Assembly (NCBI GenBank): GCA_008692225.1 | Contig: VICG01000016.1 | Location: 372,001 to 436,000, forward strand | DNA length: 64,000 bases | Direction of reading: 5' to 3' | Source of the DNA: Monilinia fructicola | Lineage: Eukaryota; Ascomycota; Leotiomycetes; Helotiales; Sclerotiniaceae | Shown: positions 30,771 to 43,082 of the stretch, piece by piece | Layout: the number at the start of each line of letters is the position of its first letter | Position numbering within the stretch: the stretch's first letter is position 1 | Position numbers and translations under genes: made by a program | Notes under the pieces: model-generated | The model's input: only the letters and a program-made list of their open reading frames with translations | Databases searched by the model: none | Told to the model about the DNA's origin: nothing

Positions 30771-32430
30771 CAAAGAAATATTTGCAGAGTAGAATACTTT
30801 GAACGAGAGACGTCAATATGTGACACCGATACCGAGCACGATAATCTTGCAAGTTCCAAGTTCCAAATCCGTAAATCTTATCCAACAAGAGATCTAGAAG
30901 AGCTCTGTGGATACTATCAACAAAAAGCGCTCTTCAACTTACATTTTCGTAAATTGAAATTCACTTAACTCTTATTTAAAATCATGAGCATCATTCAAGA
31001 TTACCTGCTCAACCACAATATCAACTCACTAGATCCAGATCCTTCCTTCACACAACCCCAGTTATAACATAACATACCTAGGTACTATAATAAAACAAAG
31101 TCATCGCCACTAACTCTTTTCCACCTATCCCCATCTGGAGTTTCAATCCCCTGATCTGATAGTATCTATGGGAATAAAGTCCTCGCGATCCCGATGACCT
31201 CAACGATCTAACATGTAATCTGGAAGATAATTGAAAGAGATAAAAACGGAGAAGAAGAAATCAGCTACCAAATCATCAACACCGACAAAGCAAACCAAAA
31301 GATCCACTCCATCGAGCAACTCTCTCCGTTAACATTTACCCTGAAACGATAACATTCTTCTTCTCTTCTCTGTGGCTTCAAAATTGCCATCCTCATTTAT
31401 AGTGGGACATAACAGGTTGGACGTCATAGTCTATCCTACCACCATATCAATAATGAGACCAACCCTCAACAAAAGTCTCAAAGTGATATAAAGATCAAAG
31501 ATCAAAGAGTTACAAGATCCACAACCAAACCTTTAAAATCACAACTCGAATTCAAGACTAACCCATCCTTCCCATCTCACAGCCAACCCAACAACTCCAT
31601 AACCCTCGAGATGCGCACAAAAAGAAAGGTACCACTGTAACCAAAACCCAAGCCCTATACCAAATCCCAAACCCTTTCATCACTCTATTTCCATCCAATT
31701 CCTTATTCAGCACAAGTACCTACCTACCTACTTACCTACCTACCACTCAACCCACCCGAAATCTATTTACCACCTTAACTTATATCCCTCCATCCCCCAA
31801 ACCTCCAAAACACCAACCCAAACCCCACAAAAAAAACCACCACCAACAAAACAAATATCCCGCCCCACAATCTTTTCCCCCATGAATGCTCGATCATAGT
31901 ATATATGCAGAACCCCGCAGAACGCTGTGTTGTGTTGGCTTCTGCCATTTTCCAAAAGCACCATTACCATTAGAATCATAGAGCGATCGAAAGATCGAAA
32001 GATTGAATCGACACCGAAGCGAGCGAGCAAGCGAGCAAGCCAAGATCAACAAAATCTAAAGCCAACGCCAAAGTCAAAGCCGCCAAGTATGTATGTATAT
32101 ATACGAATAATATAACTGATCCATCTACGCGGGCTATCAGCACTCAATGCTCAATGCTCGTTTCTCAACTTTCACCAGCATCAGCATCAGCATTAGCATC
32201 AGCATTAGCATCAGGTCAACAACACGAACCCAAAATCCTTTCCCTTCCCCTCCCTTCCCGTCCCGCGCGAATCCAACCCTCTCAAATACAATTCCAAGTT
32301 CTCAATCCCCCTCAGCTAAACTTTAACCCCCCTACCTGCCCCCCATTTCCATCTCATACATCTTTGATTTTCCCATCTTGCTTGCCACAACACCATCCTA
32401 ATTTCCCAACTGTTCAATTATAAATCATTG
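30771..32430. other. Gene-free stretch
   Basis: Only short open frames; a TACCTACCTACTTACC run lies at 31719-31744. From 31.7 kb on the plus strand becomes increasingly C/A-rich. No supported gene. Confidence 0.45.
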
Positions 32431-32439
32431 ATTATCGAT

Positions 32440-34140
32440 TGGTAAATAGAAAACTTTTTATCTATCCCTTCATCTATCTATTCATCCATCCATATATCCC
32501 TTCATCCCTCCATCCATCCCTCCATCCATCCCTCCATCCACCCCCTCCCCCCCCCTCCCCCCCAAACTTCAACAACCAAAGAACCAAGAACCAAGAACCA
32601 AGAACCAAGAACCAAAAACCAAAACATCAAAATCCCAAAAGCGAAGCAGATTCCCAAAAGAAACAGAAACAGAACCAACAACAACAACAACAAAAACAAC
32701 AAAAACAAAAACCACCACCAAACAAATGAGACCAAAAAAAAAGAGCAACCCAAAACAACCCCCCTCTCAACAAGCATCCCCAATTTCCAAAGTCCAAAGT
32801 CCAAAGTCCAAAGTCCAAAGTCCAAAGTCCAAAGTCCAAAGAAAGGGAATGCGAATGAGGAAGACGCAACCAACAAGCCACGAACCAACCCATCAACACC
32901 GAGATGAGAAATACGGAGCACGAAGACAGATGAAGGAAGAGAGACCCCAGGAGAAAGGGAATTTGCATTGAGTGTTTTCGCTTCGTTGTACTATATATAC
33001 CACACCACACTACACTACGCTACACTACACCACACCACACCATCTCACAGCAAAAGAACAGAGTGTCAAAAAGGGGGTTTTGAGAGATGAAAGGAAAGAA
33101 AAGGAAAGGAAAGGAAAGGAAAAGAAAGGGGATGATGATGAAAAGACTAACATCAACATCAACATCAACATCAACAAACGCCCGCTGTGACAACAAACGG
33201 CGAAAAAAAAAAAAAAAAGAACAATGATGACAACAACAACAATAACCACCCCAATAACAATAACCATAATCCCAATCCCAATCCCAATCCCAATTCGCCC
33301 CATCCCAATTCGCCCCATCCGTCCCTGCCTCCCTCCCTCTCTCCCCCCCCCCCTCGCCCCCTCCAAATCATTCATCCATCCAGCCCAAAAAAACCCTTTT
33401 ACCTATTTCCCTTCCTCCTTTTCTCCCCTTCTCCCCTTCTCCCCTTTCCCCTTCTCCCCTTCTCCCCTTCCCCCCTTCTCCCTCAAACCACCAGTGGACC
33501 ACCCATCCCCTTCCCATCCCCTTCCCTTCCGCTTCCCATCCCATCCTTCCCATCCCCTTCCCTCCCCGCTTCCCTTCCACTTCCCTCCTCATAATCATAA
33601 TACCATCTAACCCAACCTAACCCACCCCAACCCAACCTAACCCACCCCAACCCACCCCAACCCACCGAACCTAACCTCAAATCCCAATCCCCAATCCCAA
33701 TCCCAATCCCAATCCCAATCCCAATCCCAATCCCAAATCCCAATCCAAATCCAATCCCAACACCCCACCAACCAACACCCCACCAACCAACACCTCAATA
33801 AAAAAAAACGAAAAAGCGAAAGAGCAACAAAACAACAGAAAGACACAAATCTACAACGTGTAAAGACAGACTGCAAAGGAAAAAAGAAAGAAAGAAAGAA
33901 AGAAAGGAGATTCTTTCAATCATCATCGCATACCTACCACATTCAATAACCATGCCGAGCAATTCACGTACCAAAATACTGTATCAATAAAAGTTGGGGA
34001 AAAAAAAACTTATATCTTATTAGTCCCATTCCATGCAATATCAATCATTCAACACACAATAAAAGTATCATGCCCATTGCCATTGCCATTGCCATTGCCA
34101 CTGCCATTGCCACTGCCATTGCCATAGCCATAATCAAATT
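32440..34140. repeat. C/A-rich simple-repeat zone
   Basis: Successive arrays on one strand: CATC/CATCCCTC (about 32465-32545), AACCAAG (32578-32620), CAA (32672-32712), CCAAAGT heptamer (32787-32841), CACAC/TACAC (33000-33045), AACATC (33148-33175), TTCTCCCC (33414-33480), CCTTCCCATCC (33500-33560), AACCTAACCCACCCC (33603-33675), CCCAAT (33682-33735) and CCATTG (34073-34130). Guanine is rare on the plus strand throughout, so the zone is strongly strand-asymmetric. All open frames here are translations of these repeats. Confidence 0.9.
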
Positions 34141-34802
34141 TAAAATACGCCTGAATCTTTGTTGGAGTGTGGAATACTTGGAAGGAGACAAAGTAAAACG
34201 ATAGAAATGTCGAAGATGTAAGAGGTCCAGCCACCCAGCAGTCTCCTCCTCATCACACGAGGGCACACAACACAACGTGGGAACACTTGAAAATAAGAAA
34301 AAAGGAAGAGCAAAAGGCCATATTTTTTCTCCTCATGCAAGGAAGTCTAGTAACGAGGTGCCGATAGAAGTATTCGTTGAATCCCATAAACCACCACTCC
34401 CACCCTTCCCCTCCCCCTTTCCATACCCCTTCATGAACCAATATCGATCATATGCATCTCTCTTTCCCAATGACCGCGTTTCGGGTACCAAGGGAGTAAC
34501 CCTTAGCCAAACCGAAAACTCGTGCTCAACGAAAATTCCACTTATGGGTATTCCTATCAAACCAAATAACGCATACCATCATCATAGACTAACTTCGTAT
34601 TCCTGCCATGCATCGCCCGGACTTCCACAAACTTAATTTTTTTAGCCTGCCAAATATTGCAGACGAGATATGCAGAACCTGTAATATGCTGGGGTGTTAT
34701 AGCCGGGTGTATCGCTCGAAAAACATTTCGACTCTGTGGTAGAGTTCATAAGTCGAGCGACGGGAAAGCATTCATTCATCAGTCATTTGCTTCAACGCCA
34801 CC
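34141..34802. other. 3' flank of the GSK-3 gene
   Basis: Probably holds the GSK-3 3' UTR. No separate gene is supported. Confidence 0.45.
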
Positions 34803-36345
34803 TCAATCTAATCTGGCCATCATCACATCTCTCGTCAATGGTTTGAAGTCTGGGCTATCAATATCGAGTTTGCTATCGCGTGCCACCAAACCTGGTCGAA
34901 TGTATTGTGGTACCAAGCGTTGGTTGTGTTTCGGGGGCGATGGATAATTCTATTCACGTATCAATAGGGTAACCTCTGGAAGCATCAACATCTCGCAACA
35001 TACCATGAAGGGAGAAATCAAACAACGTTGGCAGGTTCTTTGCTGCATTGCCGGGGTGACGTGAATCGGGAAGGTCTTGTCGGTTCACGCAACTCATCAA
35101 AGAATGGGTGAACCATAGCTTCGATAGCCGAAAGTCTCTCGGTAGGAGTGTACTCGAGCAGCTTGGAGATGAGTTCAATGGCACTCGCATCAGCCTGCGG
35201 AAAACCTTGTTGAATGGGTGTGGCTTGATCTGCGGGAACTTGTGCTCCATATAATTGGGGTTCATGGTGCGAATTTGGTCTCGCGTTGGTGTACCTAGCA
35301 CCTTTGATAATCTCGACAAGTTGATCGATTACCAGATTCACCCGGGAAGAGAGGTTGTCCGAGCATCAATTCTGCCATGACGCAACCAGTTGACCAAACA
35401 TCTATCACAACATCCAGTCAGCATCGATCATTCACACCCTTCCACGTTTCAGCATCCTTACCAATCTTGGTTGTGTAGTTGGTGGCACCGAAAATCAATC
35501 TGGTGCTCTGTAGTAACGTGAGCAAATGTATGAAACGTTTGGCTCATTCTCTACGAGTATCTTTGCACTACCAAAATCACACAACTTGAGGATACCACTG
35601 CCAGGATCGAGGAGAAGATTTTGTGGCTTGATATCACGATGGCAGATTCCTTGGGAGTGAATATAGGCCAGGGCACGGAAGAGTTGATAGATGTAAAGCT
35701 TGACTTCGATGATGGGCATGGTGGTCTTCATCTTGTTGAAATATCTTGATGCGCGGTAGACGGTCTCGGGGACAAACTCTTGCACTAGGTTAAGATATAC
35801 TTCATCCTTCTACACGACGGCCATTAGAGCTATCCAACAAGTTCACGCGGGAAGGGGTAGGGGGGGGGGGCAAAAAAAAACTTACTCGCTCTCCATTCGA
35901 GTAATAGAAATGCCTTCAATTCAACAATGTGGGATGAACGACAATGCGCATGATTTGCAATTCACGGTTCTGCATACGAGTGAGTCATTAATAATTCAAG
36001 TACTCGAAATGAGTCGCAAACCTTGAATCTCTTGTCTTGCAAAACACGTTTGATGGCAGCATCTTCTCCCGAAGGTGACAACTTGGTTTGAAAGACCACA
36101 CCAAAGGAACCATTTCCCACGATCTTGCATTGTGTATATTGCATGTCTCGAGTTTCGCCCGTCACTCCATCTTGGTACCTTTTCGCGGATGACCTCTGTG
36201 ATGGATGAAAAGGGTTAGCAATAGATCGAAGACGTGGTATCTAAGATGGCATGGGAACGAGGAAAACGAGGCATCTGTCGGACGCTGTGGGGATCTTACC
36301 TCCCATTCTTAAACTTGAAAAGGCAGCAGGCCGATTTTGCGACAT
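34803..36345 (-). pseudogene. GSK3: Glycogen synthase kinase 3 (GSK-3) gene, frame broken by nine single-base indels
   Basis: Whole fungal GSK-3 Ser/Thr kinase (CMGC group). Exons are 36300-36345, 36022-36195, 35886-35969, 35462-35809, 35004-35401 and 34803-34949. The start is MSQNRPAAFSSLRMG; then GNGSFGVV (Gly loop), AAIKRV (catalytic Lys), [14 protein letters not shown] and [12 protein letters not shown] (activation-loop Tyr), ending VMMARLD. Frame-changing indels lie near 36176(+1), 35929(-1), 35908(+1), 35499(-1), 35330(+1), 35301(+1), 35195(-1), 35073(+1) and 34930(+1). Correcting for them gives 397 codons, the normal GSK-3 length, with intact splice sites and no true nonsense codon. 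That favours consensus errors over an old pseudogene, but a recent pseudogene is not excluded. The 35810-35885 intron holds long homopolymers. Confidence 0.9.
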
Positions 36346-37950
36346 CTTGAAGTCCAAAATACCGATTACTATCGTGAATGAGGTGGGCTGTAAACGAGGA
36401 GAGTTGTGAGGAGACTGGTTGATGACCTGATGAAGTCCGTGTTGGGCAATTTGAACACCAAGTGTGCGACGAAAACAATGAATCGGTAATGATCAAGTGA
36501 ATTTTCTTCGATAACGTGACGACGGTGACCAGTCGAAGAATTATTCACCTTCTCTCTCTGTGTGTGTATGTGAGTGTGTTTGCTGTAATTTTTTTTTTAA
36601 TTTCTAGAATTCGAGAATGGTATATCGGGAAACTATTGATCGAAAGTGAGACTGCGGCTGATTGATGAGAGTTTTGAGTTAGTGGTTGTGATCATTTAAT
36701 GGTTGAGAGGGGTTTGGTGTGAAAGGCGGTGGGATGGGGTATGCGAGGGGATGTGTCTGTATGCAAGTGTGTGTGTGTATGTATAATAATGATCAATGTG
36801 TGTGTATATGTGCATGAGGGGATGTGTGTGGATGTGTGTGGATGTGTGTGTATGGATTGAATAAGAGTGGTATAGGTAATGAAGAGGTGATGGAGTAGCT
36901 AATGAGTACCAGCTAGGGATAGTGTGGAAATGGGGGAGAGGGAGAGGGAGGGAGATGGAGAGGGAGAGAGAGAGAAGAGAGAGAGAGAGAGGAAAAGGAA
37001 GAGGGTAAGAGGGTAAGAAAGAGGGTAAGAGGGTACGAGAGAGAGAAAGAGAGAGAGAGAGTGTGTGTGTGTGTGTGTGTGACTGAGTGAGTGAGTGAGA
37101 GGAGAGAGAAAGAGAAAAAGAATTCGTCAAGGCGCGTACGTACTGAATTCAAGTGATGAATCTATGTTTATGTATTTGTAGCGATTGATATGGTGATTGA
37201 ATGGTATAAAGGAGGAAGAACTTGGAAAGAATTATTCAAATCACAATACCATCAAAGAATTGTTATGATTTGTGTGATGGCAAGTGTGATGGTGACGGTG
37301 GTGGTGATGTCGATGTCGTTGTCGTTGTCGATGTTTGATGTTGATGTTGGTGTTGAATGTGTATTGGATTTTGATGATTTGTTTTTTGTTTCTTTGCTTA
37401 ATGCAGATACCTAGGTAGGTAATAAGGTAACAAGGTAGTAAGGTAGGGTAAGGTAAGGTGAGGTAGGTAAGGAAGTAAGGAAGGTAAGGTAAGGTAAGGT
37501 GTGATCAAAATAAAATGGAGAGAGGATTTGTTGAGTGGATTAGATGGATTGAATGGATGGATGGATGGATGAATGGATTGGATTGATTAATTGATTGTTT
37601 TGATCAATTGATTTGATGGATAGATAGAATGGGATGGGATGGGATGAGGATAGATGGGGTAGGTGTTGTTGATTGTATAATTGTATGTATGGAGTATATA
37701 TGATGATTGTATATTGGTTGGTTGATTGATTGTACGATTTTGGTTTTAGTAGTTTGTTAATTTTTCCAAGTTTGGTTTATTTTTATCAATAGGAAAATGC
37801 GGGAATGGTGAGTGAGTAAGAAAGTGAGTGAGAGAGTGAGTAAGAGATAGAGAAAGTATATAAAAGATTAAAGAAGAGAAAGAGGAAGAAATGGAGTTAG
37901 TAGTATGTAGTGTTGTATAGCGTAGTGTTGTGTACCTAGGTAGTATGAAT
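36346..37950. promoter_or_regulatory. 5' flank/leader of the GSK-3 gene, purine-rich simple repeats
   Basis: Read on the GSK-3 strand this is a long C/T-rich tract: GAGA/GAGT and GTGT runs on the plus strand at 36735-36860 and 36930-37105, GATGGAT at about 37550-37570, and GGTAAGGTAAGG at 37435-37500. Long pyrimidine-rich leaders are common upstream of fungal signalling genes. Open frames on the minus strand (36696-37152) are Ser/Leu/Pro translations of these repeats. Confidence 0.5.
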
Positions 37951-38777
37951 AGTATAAACGTATAGTAAATAGTAATTAGTATAAATTATTAATATAGTAA
38001 GTAAATAAGTAAATAAGATAATATTAAAAATAATTAATTAATAAAAGATTATTTCTTAATAATATAAATGCGTTGAGTAATATTAGGTTTTAAGATTAGA
38101 TGAGATATATATATATATATATTATATATATATTCTATATTTAATAGATATTATAATTAAATAAATTAAGGTTAAGCTTAGTAAGATAAGATTATATAAG
38201 ATATAATAATTTATATAAAAAAGAAGAAAAGAGTATTAATACAAATATAATTAAGGAAATAAATATTATATATATTATTATTATTAAATTATAATTTTAA
38301 AAAGATAAAGTTAATTATATTCTATTTATTCTATTTATTAATACTCGTAATAATATATAATATTAATATTATATAATTAATAAAACTCTAATATTCTTTT
38401 ATTTTCTTTCTTAAATATTTATAAGGCCTAGCTCTTAACCCTTAATTATTAATTTATTTAAGGTTATTAATACTAATATAAAAAGAATAATAATACTTAT
38501 AATAATAATAATAATAAAGTACCTCTATCTTCTAATTCCAATCCCCAATCCTCAGGCTCAACTTCCCCTTCTCCTCCCCCCCCCCCCCCTTTCCCCGGCT
38601 CTCCCCGCCAAAAAACCCATTTCCTCTCCTCCTGGCCCCAAAAAGATTCATCTAACTGGTAATCCAATTGCTCACGCGCTCGCTTTTAGAGGGGGCAAAG
38701 CATATAACCTTATAATAATCAGAGCTTTTTTGGAGGGGATCTAATTGGCCGACTGGAAGGGGTAACCTGAATAGGGA

Positions 38778-38888
38778 ATGAATGAATGAATGAATGAATG
38801 AATAAGTAAATAAAAATGAATGAATCAATAAATAAAAATAAATGAATAAATAAATAAAAATGAATGAATAAATAAATGAATAAATAAA
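38778..38888. repeat. AATG/AATA tetranucleotide array
   Basis: Runs of GAATGAATGAATGAAT merging into AAATAAATAAA units. A second short array, ACAAT pentamers, lies at 39006-39043. Confidence 0.85.
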
Positions 38889-39403
38889 GAGGATAATTTT
38901 CTAGGTGCTAAACTTCAACTTCACAACACTTTTAATAATTAAGTCTAAAGCCCATTCAACGAATTGAAGATATATTTCTATTGTATCTACCACACATACA
39001 TAATAATACAATACAATACAAATACAATACAATACAATACAATGCCAATATACAACCACAAGCAACAAGCCCGTTCATTCAATAACAAGTGGGATTTGAA
39101 ACGGAATATCATTAATAATTAGCCCTACCTCAGTTCTTCAAAGTGTCTGTCATTCATCATCTATTAATGTGAAATCTGAATTCAAACAAAACAGCCCTCC
39201 CGAGTACTCACCTATGATTTTCCAAAACACCACCAACCAAGCCATTAATATATATATATATATATATTCTCAGCCTTAACCGCTCACTCCGTTACTTGTT
39301 CGAAACTTGAAACATCACCAGAGGGGATCGATCCCACTCTCTTTCTATCCCTGAGGAATCTTTCATCATAATCAACAAGGTCGATTCGATATAAGATCTC
39401 TCT

Positions 39404-39434
<31 letters not shown>

Positions 39435-40226
39435 CGTTTGGTTGATGCTATACTAGAATCACCTTTGTCCTCCTTCCTTCCTCCCTCCTGCTGTACTTAC
39501 TTACTTACCTACCTACTTACTCTCAACTGCATTACGGTACGGTGCAAGCACGAATGATTTTGACGAAACGAAGAAATAAACAAAATAGGACGCACAAACA
39601 TTTTCTGCCAGTGGTTGGTGGTGGTTGTTATTTGCACGATGATTTTCTACGGACTTTGACTATTACGATTACGATTACTAGTGTTATGCATAACTACAAC
39701 TACACCTATAACTATCTAGATATAATTACAACTACAACTACAACTACAATTACAACTCCTCCCTTCAAGGTTACTTTCTCATCATCATCATCATCATCAC
39801 TACGACGGATGGAGCATTATACGCTCGAAGGATCGAATGGATCAGTAATTAGCACGAGGTGAGCACCACCACCACCATCATCACCACCACCACACAAAGC
39901 ACCCTCTCCCTCTCTCCAAAAACGATAAACGGGAAATTATCATCGTTCACCATCATCGTCATCATCATCATCATTGTATAAATCCCAGCCATCAAGACGA
40001 GGAGAGGAAATCATCAAACAGCAAAGGAAAGATGTTGATGCGCAGGTGAAATAGGCAGATGGATGTTAATATTCTTCTCTACAAGTATACTCGAACCCAA
40101 AGTCTACTCACTTTTCGCCACCCCCTCTCCATTTGGCCAGCATTTCACACCCCAAACGGCCATTTCAACGTATTAATAATGTTTCAAAAATAAATAAATA
40201 TTTGTTGAAATTTTACCTAAAGCTTC

Positions 40227-40308
40227 TACTTAGGCGCGTTTTAAAAGAGACATAGGCGAATATAAAACTTATAATTATTCAACGAAATTTTAATAAAATT
40301 TTATATAA

Positions 40309-40357
<49 letters not shown>

Positions 40358-41095
40358 ATGTAATATTATAATATCGTTCTATAAAGTTTTTGTATTATAA
40401 AGATTATTTTTAAAAGAATAATAATACTATATAAAGTTAATGATTTTAATTTTTTTTTTAAAATTTTATTAATATATTAATTTAAAATCTAACAATATAT
40501 AAATTTAAAAAATAAAATTACAAAAAAAAAAATAATATAAGCTTTAAAAGTTTTATTAAATATTTTTTAAAATTTAATATTATTTATTATATTAATATAT
40601 ATATTAATATAAAAAGTAAAAAATTAAAAAATTTTAATAAAAAAATATACTTATATAATTTAATTACGCGAATTTACTTTTTAAAAAACTTATAACTTTT
40701 CTTATATTTTTAACGTTATTAATATATATTCTAAATATTAATAAAGGTATATAAAATCGTAAAATAAACTATTTAAAATTTAGTATTTTATCTTATTTCT
40801 TAATAGAATACAATAAGTTTAATTACAATATTCGTTAAACTATTAAATATTTATATAAATCTTTGATTTTTAAAGTGAATTTTGAATATTTATATAGATT
40901 TTATTATATTATTATTTATTTCATAATAAGTTTAGAATATAAAAATATTAAATTTTAGAATATCTATATCTTTTATAAAATCATATCAAGGTTTCGTTAA
41001 ATAATTATAAGTTATATTTTTACGTATGCCTCTTTTAAAACCCGCCCGAGTATTTATATTTTTACGTATGCCTTTTTGTAAAACCCGCCCGAGTA
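40227..41095. mobile_element. Element nested in family 1 copy A, with duplicated right terminus
   Basis: The left end TACTTAGGCGCGTTTTAAAA (then GAGACATA) is matched by the reverse complement of 41023-41052, TACTCGGGCGGGTTTTAAAA (then GAGGCATA). A second, slightly different copy of this right end follows directly at 41058-41095. The body is A/T-only. The arrangement implies insertion into copy A and then a local duplication of the terminus. Confidence 0.65.
40311..40355. repeat. TA dinucleotide run
   Basis: About 22 uninterrupted TA units inside the nested element. Confidence 0.9.
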
Positions 41096-42119
41096 TAGAT
41101 AATCATTAAATAAATTCTAAAGATCTTAAGTTTTTAAATTTTTTTATAAACGTAATATGGAATTATAAAAATTAGAATTTTCGATTTGGGATTTATTTAG
41201 ACATCTATACAAAATTAAAAACTTTTCTGGAAAAATATAACTTTTAAATATAAATAATTAAGAATAAATTATAAAATTTCTTAAAACTCTATTAATTAAT
41301 ATATAAGTAAATAAACTACTTAAATTTATATATAATACTTCTTAATTAATAAATAAAATTAAAATTACAAATCTTTTATCAAAAAATTTATTATTAAAAA
41401 TTTTCTTAATTAAAATCTAAAATGTTTTATAAAAAATATTAATTATTAATAATAATATACTATTAAAATAATAAATATAATTAAAATTAATCTTAAAATT
41501 ATATAAAAAATTTATAAACTATTTTCTTTTTTTTTATTAAATAAGTATAAATTTCATTATAAAATTAGAATTTTAATTTTTGATAATCTTTTATTAATCT
41601 TAGTAGAATAATTATAATAATCTAGGATTTTTAAAATTCTATTAGTTTATATACTTAAAATCATTATTTAAGTTTTTTAGTAAATTTTATTAATTATTCA
41701 TTAAGTTATTAATATCTTAAAATAATGGTTTTTAATATAAAATGTTAACTAAATAAGGGGGTGGCGAGAAATGAGATAGGCGACTTTATATATTAAAAAG
41801 GGCTTCTCGTATAATTAAGGAGGGGTTATAGAGATATATTAGTAGAACCTGAGTGTAAGGGACTACGTTATATAGAATTCTTTCATATATAGGATATTTA
41901 TTCTAGTTTTTAAATAATTTTTATATAGGGGAACGGAATTTTTTTAACTTTAAGGGATTATAGAATAAAGTAACTATAAAATCCTATATAAAAATTAAAG
42001 ATTTTATTAGTTATCGTATAAGATTTAATAAGGAAATAATCTAAATTAGTAAGAATAATTTATTATATAATTTATTATATAATTTTTTTTAATTAAAATT
42101 ATCAAAGGTATAGAAAAAA

Positions 42120-42700
42120 ATAACTAAGCTTAGCTATACAAATTTTGTTGATGCCTTGTTGCCTACCCTGTATATACAGGAATCTTGGATATACGGGATT
42201 TCATTGGCCGAATTTTTCGATCCCTTATAACCAGGTTCTACTATAGCAGTAGGTAGGCATTTAATCAATATTTGGCATCTATTGTTGGAAGTCCACAGAA
42301 GACTCGAGGATGCCGAAATCAAAATCCACCAAACCGTCCAATCCTACCTTTGGCATTCTTCTCCATACCTTCAGGGCTAATTACCGCCGGCACACCATGA
42401 ACCCTCGACTGCGAATTCTCCTTTCCACACTCGAAGCCTGCAATATGGCAAACACTTTTTCTTTCCAAGCATTTATCATACGTACCTGAACGCATCACGG
42501 GCACTTTTGTAGAGAGCCGTGGATGCACTCTCTGTGTGGATGGTAAGTTTTTCAAAATATACTCATGATTGACTGTACATTTATGCCGTTTTGCGCTTGC
42601 GCTTTACCCCGGCATGGACGATGTAGAAGAATCCGCGGGCCAACTGAACACATTGGCCAATTGACTGCGCTAAACCCTTTTAGGCGATGTATAAACAATA
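42120..42700. other. G/C-normal island inside the A/T block
   Basis: About 580 bases of ordinary composition. It has a 59-codon open frame on the plus strand from ATG 42310 (MPKSKSTKPSNPTFGILLHT...) and an overlapping 78-codon frame on the minus strand (42319-42555). Neither is recognisable. It may be a fragment of single-copy sequence stranded between transposons or a relic of a gene. Confidence 0.4.
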
Positions 42701-43082
42701 TCCCATTTTCAAGGGTATATCTAACTTTAATATTATATTATTGTAGTATATATACTTATATATATTATTTTATTATTTTAAATGAATAAAATTTGTAATA
42801 GTCAATCTTTCTTATTAGATTTATTTAATTAATTTTTAAATGTTAATTATTAAATAGAATATATAATATTAAATCTTGTACTTTAAGTATATTTCATAAG
42901 AAGATATAGAAATTATTCTTTTATAGGTAAATTTAAAAGTTTTATTCTATTAAAGTAAAATTATTAATCAATAATAATTTAAGTTTTTATAAGAAAATGA
43001 ATTAAAATATTAAGTTTTTTTAAATAAAACTTAATTTTAATAATATATTTTTATATATCTATAAAACGACTAATAATAATAT

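Larger units (their letters stand above)
40100..41786. mobile_element. TIR element family 1, copy A (interrupted by a nested element)
   Basis: The left end reads AAGTCTACTCACTTTTCGCC and continues ACCCCCTCTCCATTTGGCCA. The right end, reverse-complemented, reads AAGTCGCCTATCTCATTTCT then CGCCACCCCCTTATTTAGTT. The imperfect inverted repeat extends about 80 bp. Total length is 1687 bp; removing the nested element at 40227-41052/41095 leaves about 820-860 bp, the length of copy B at 43083-43931. No coding sequence is visible, so it is a degraded, non-autonomous element. Confidence 0.75.

Noticed and set aside
36696..37152. Minus-strand Ser/Leu/His-rich open frames upstream of GSK-3
   Set aside because: They are translations of GAGA/GTGT simple repeats.
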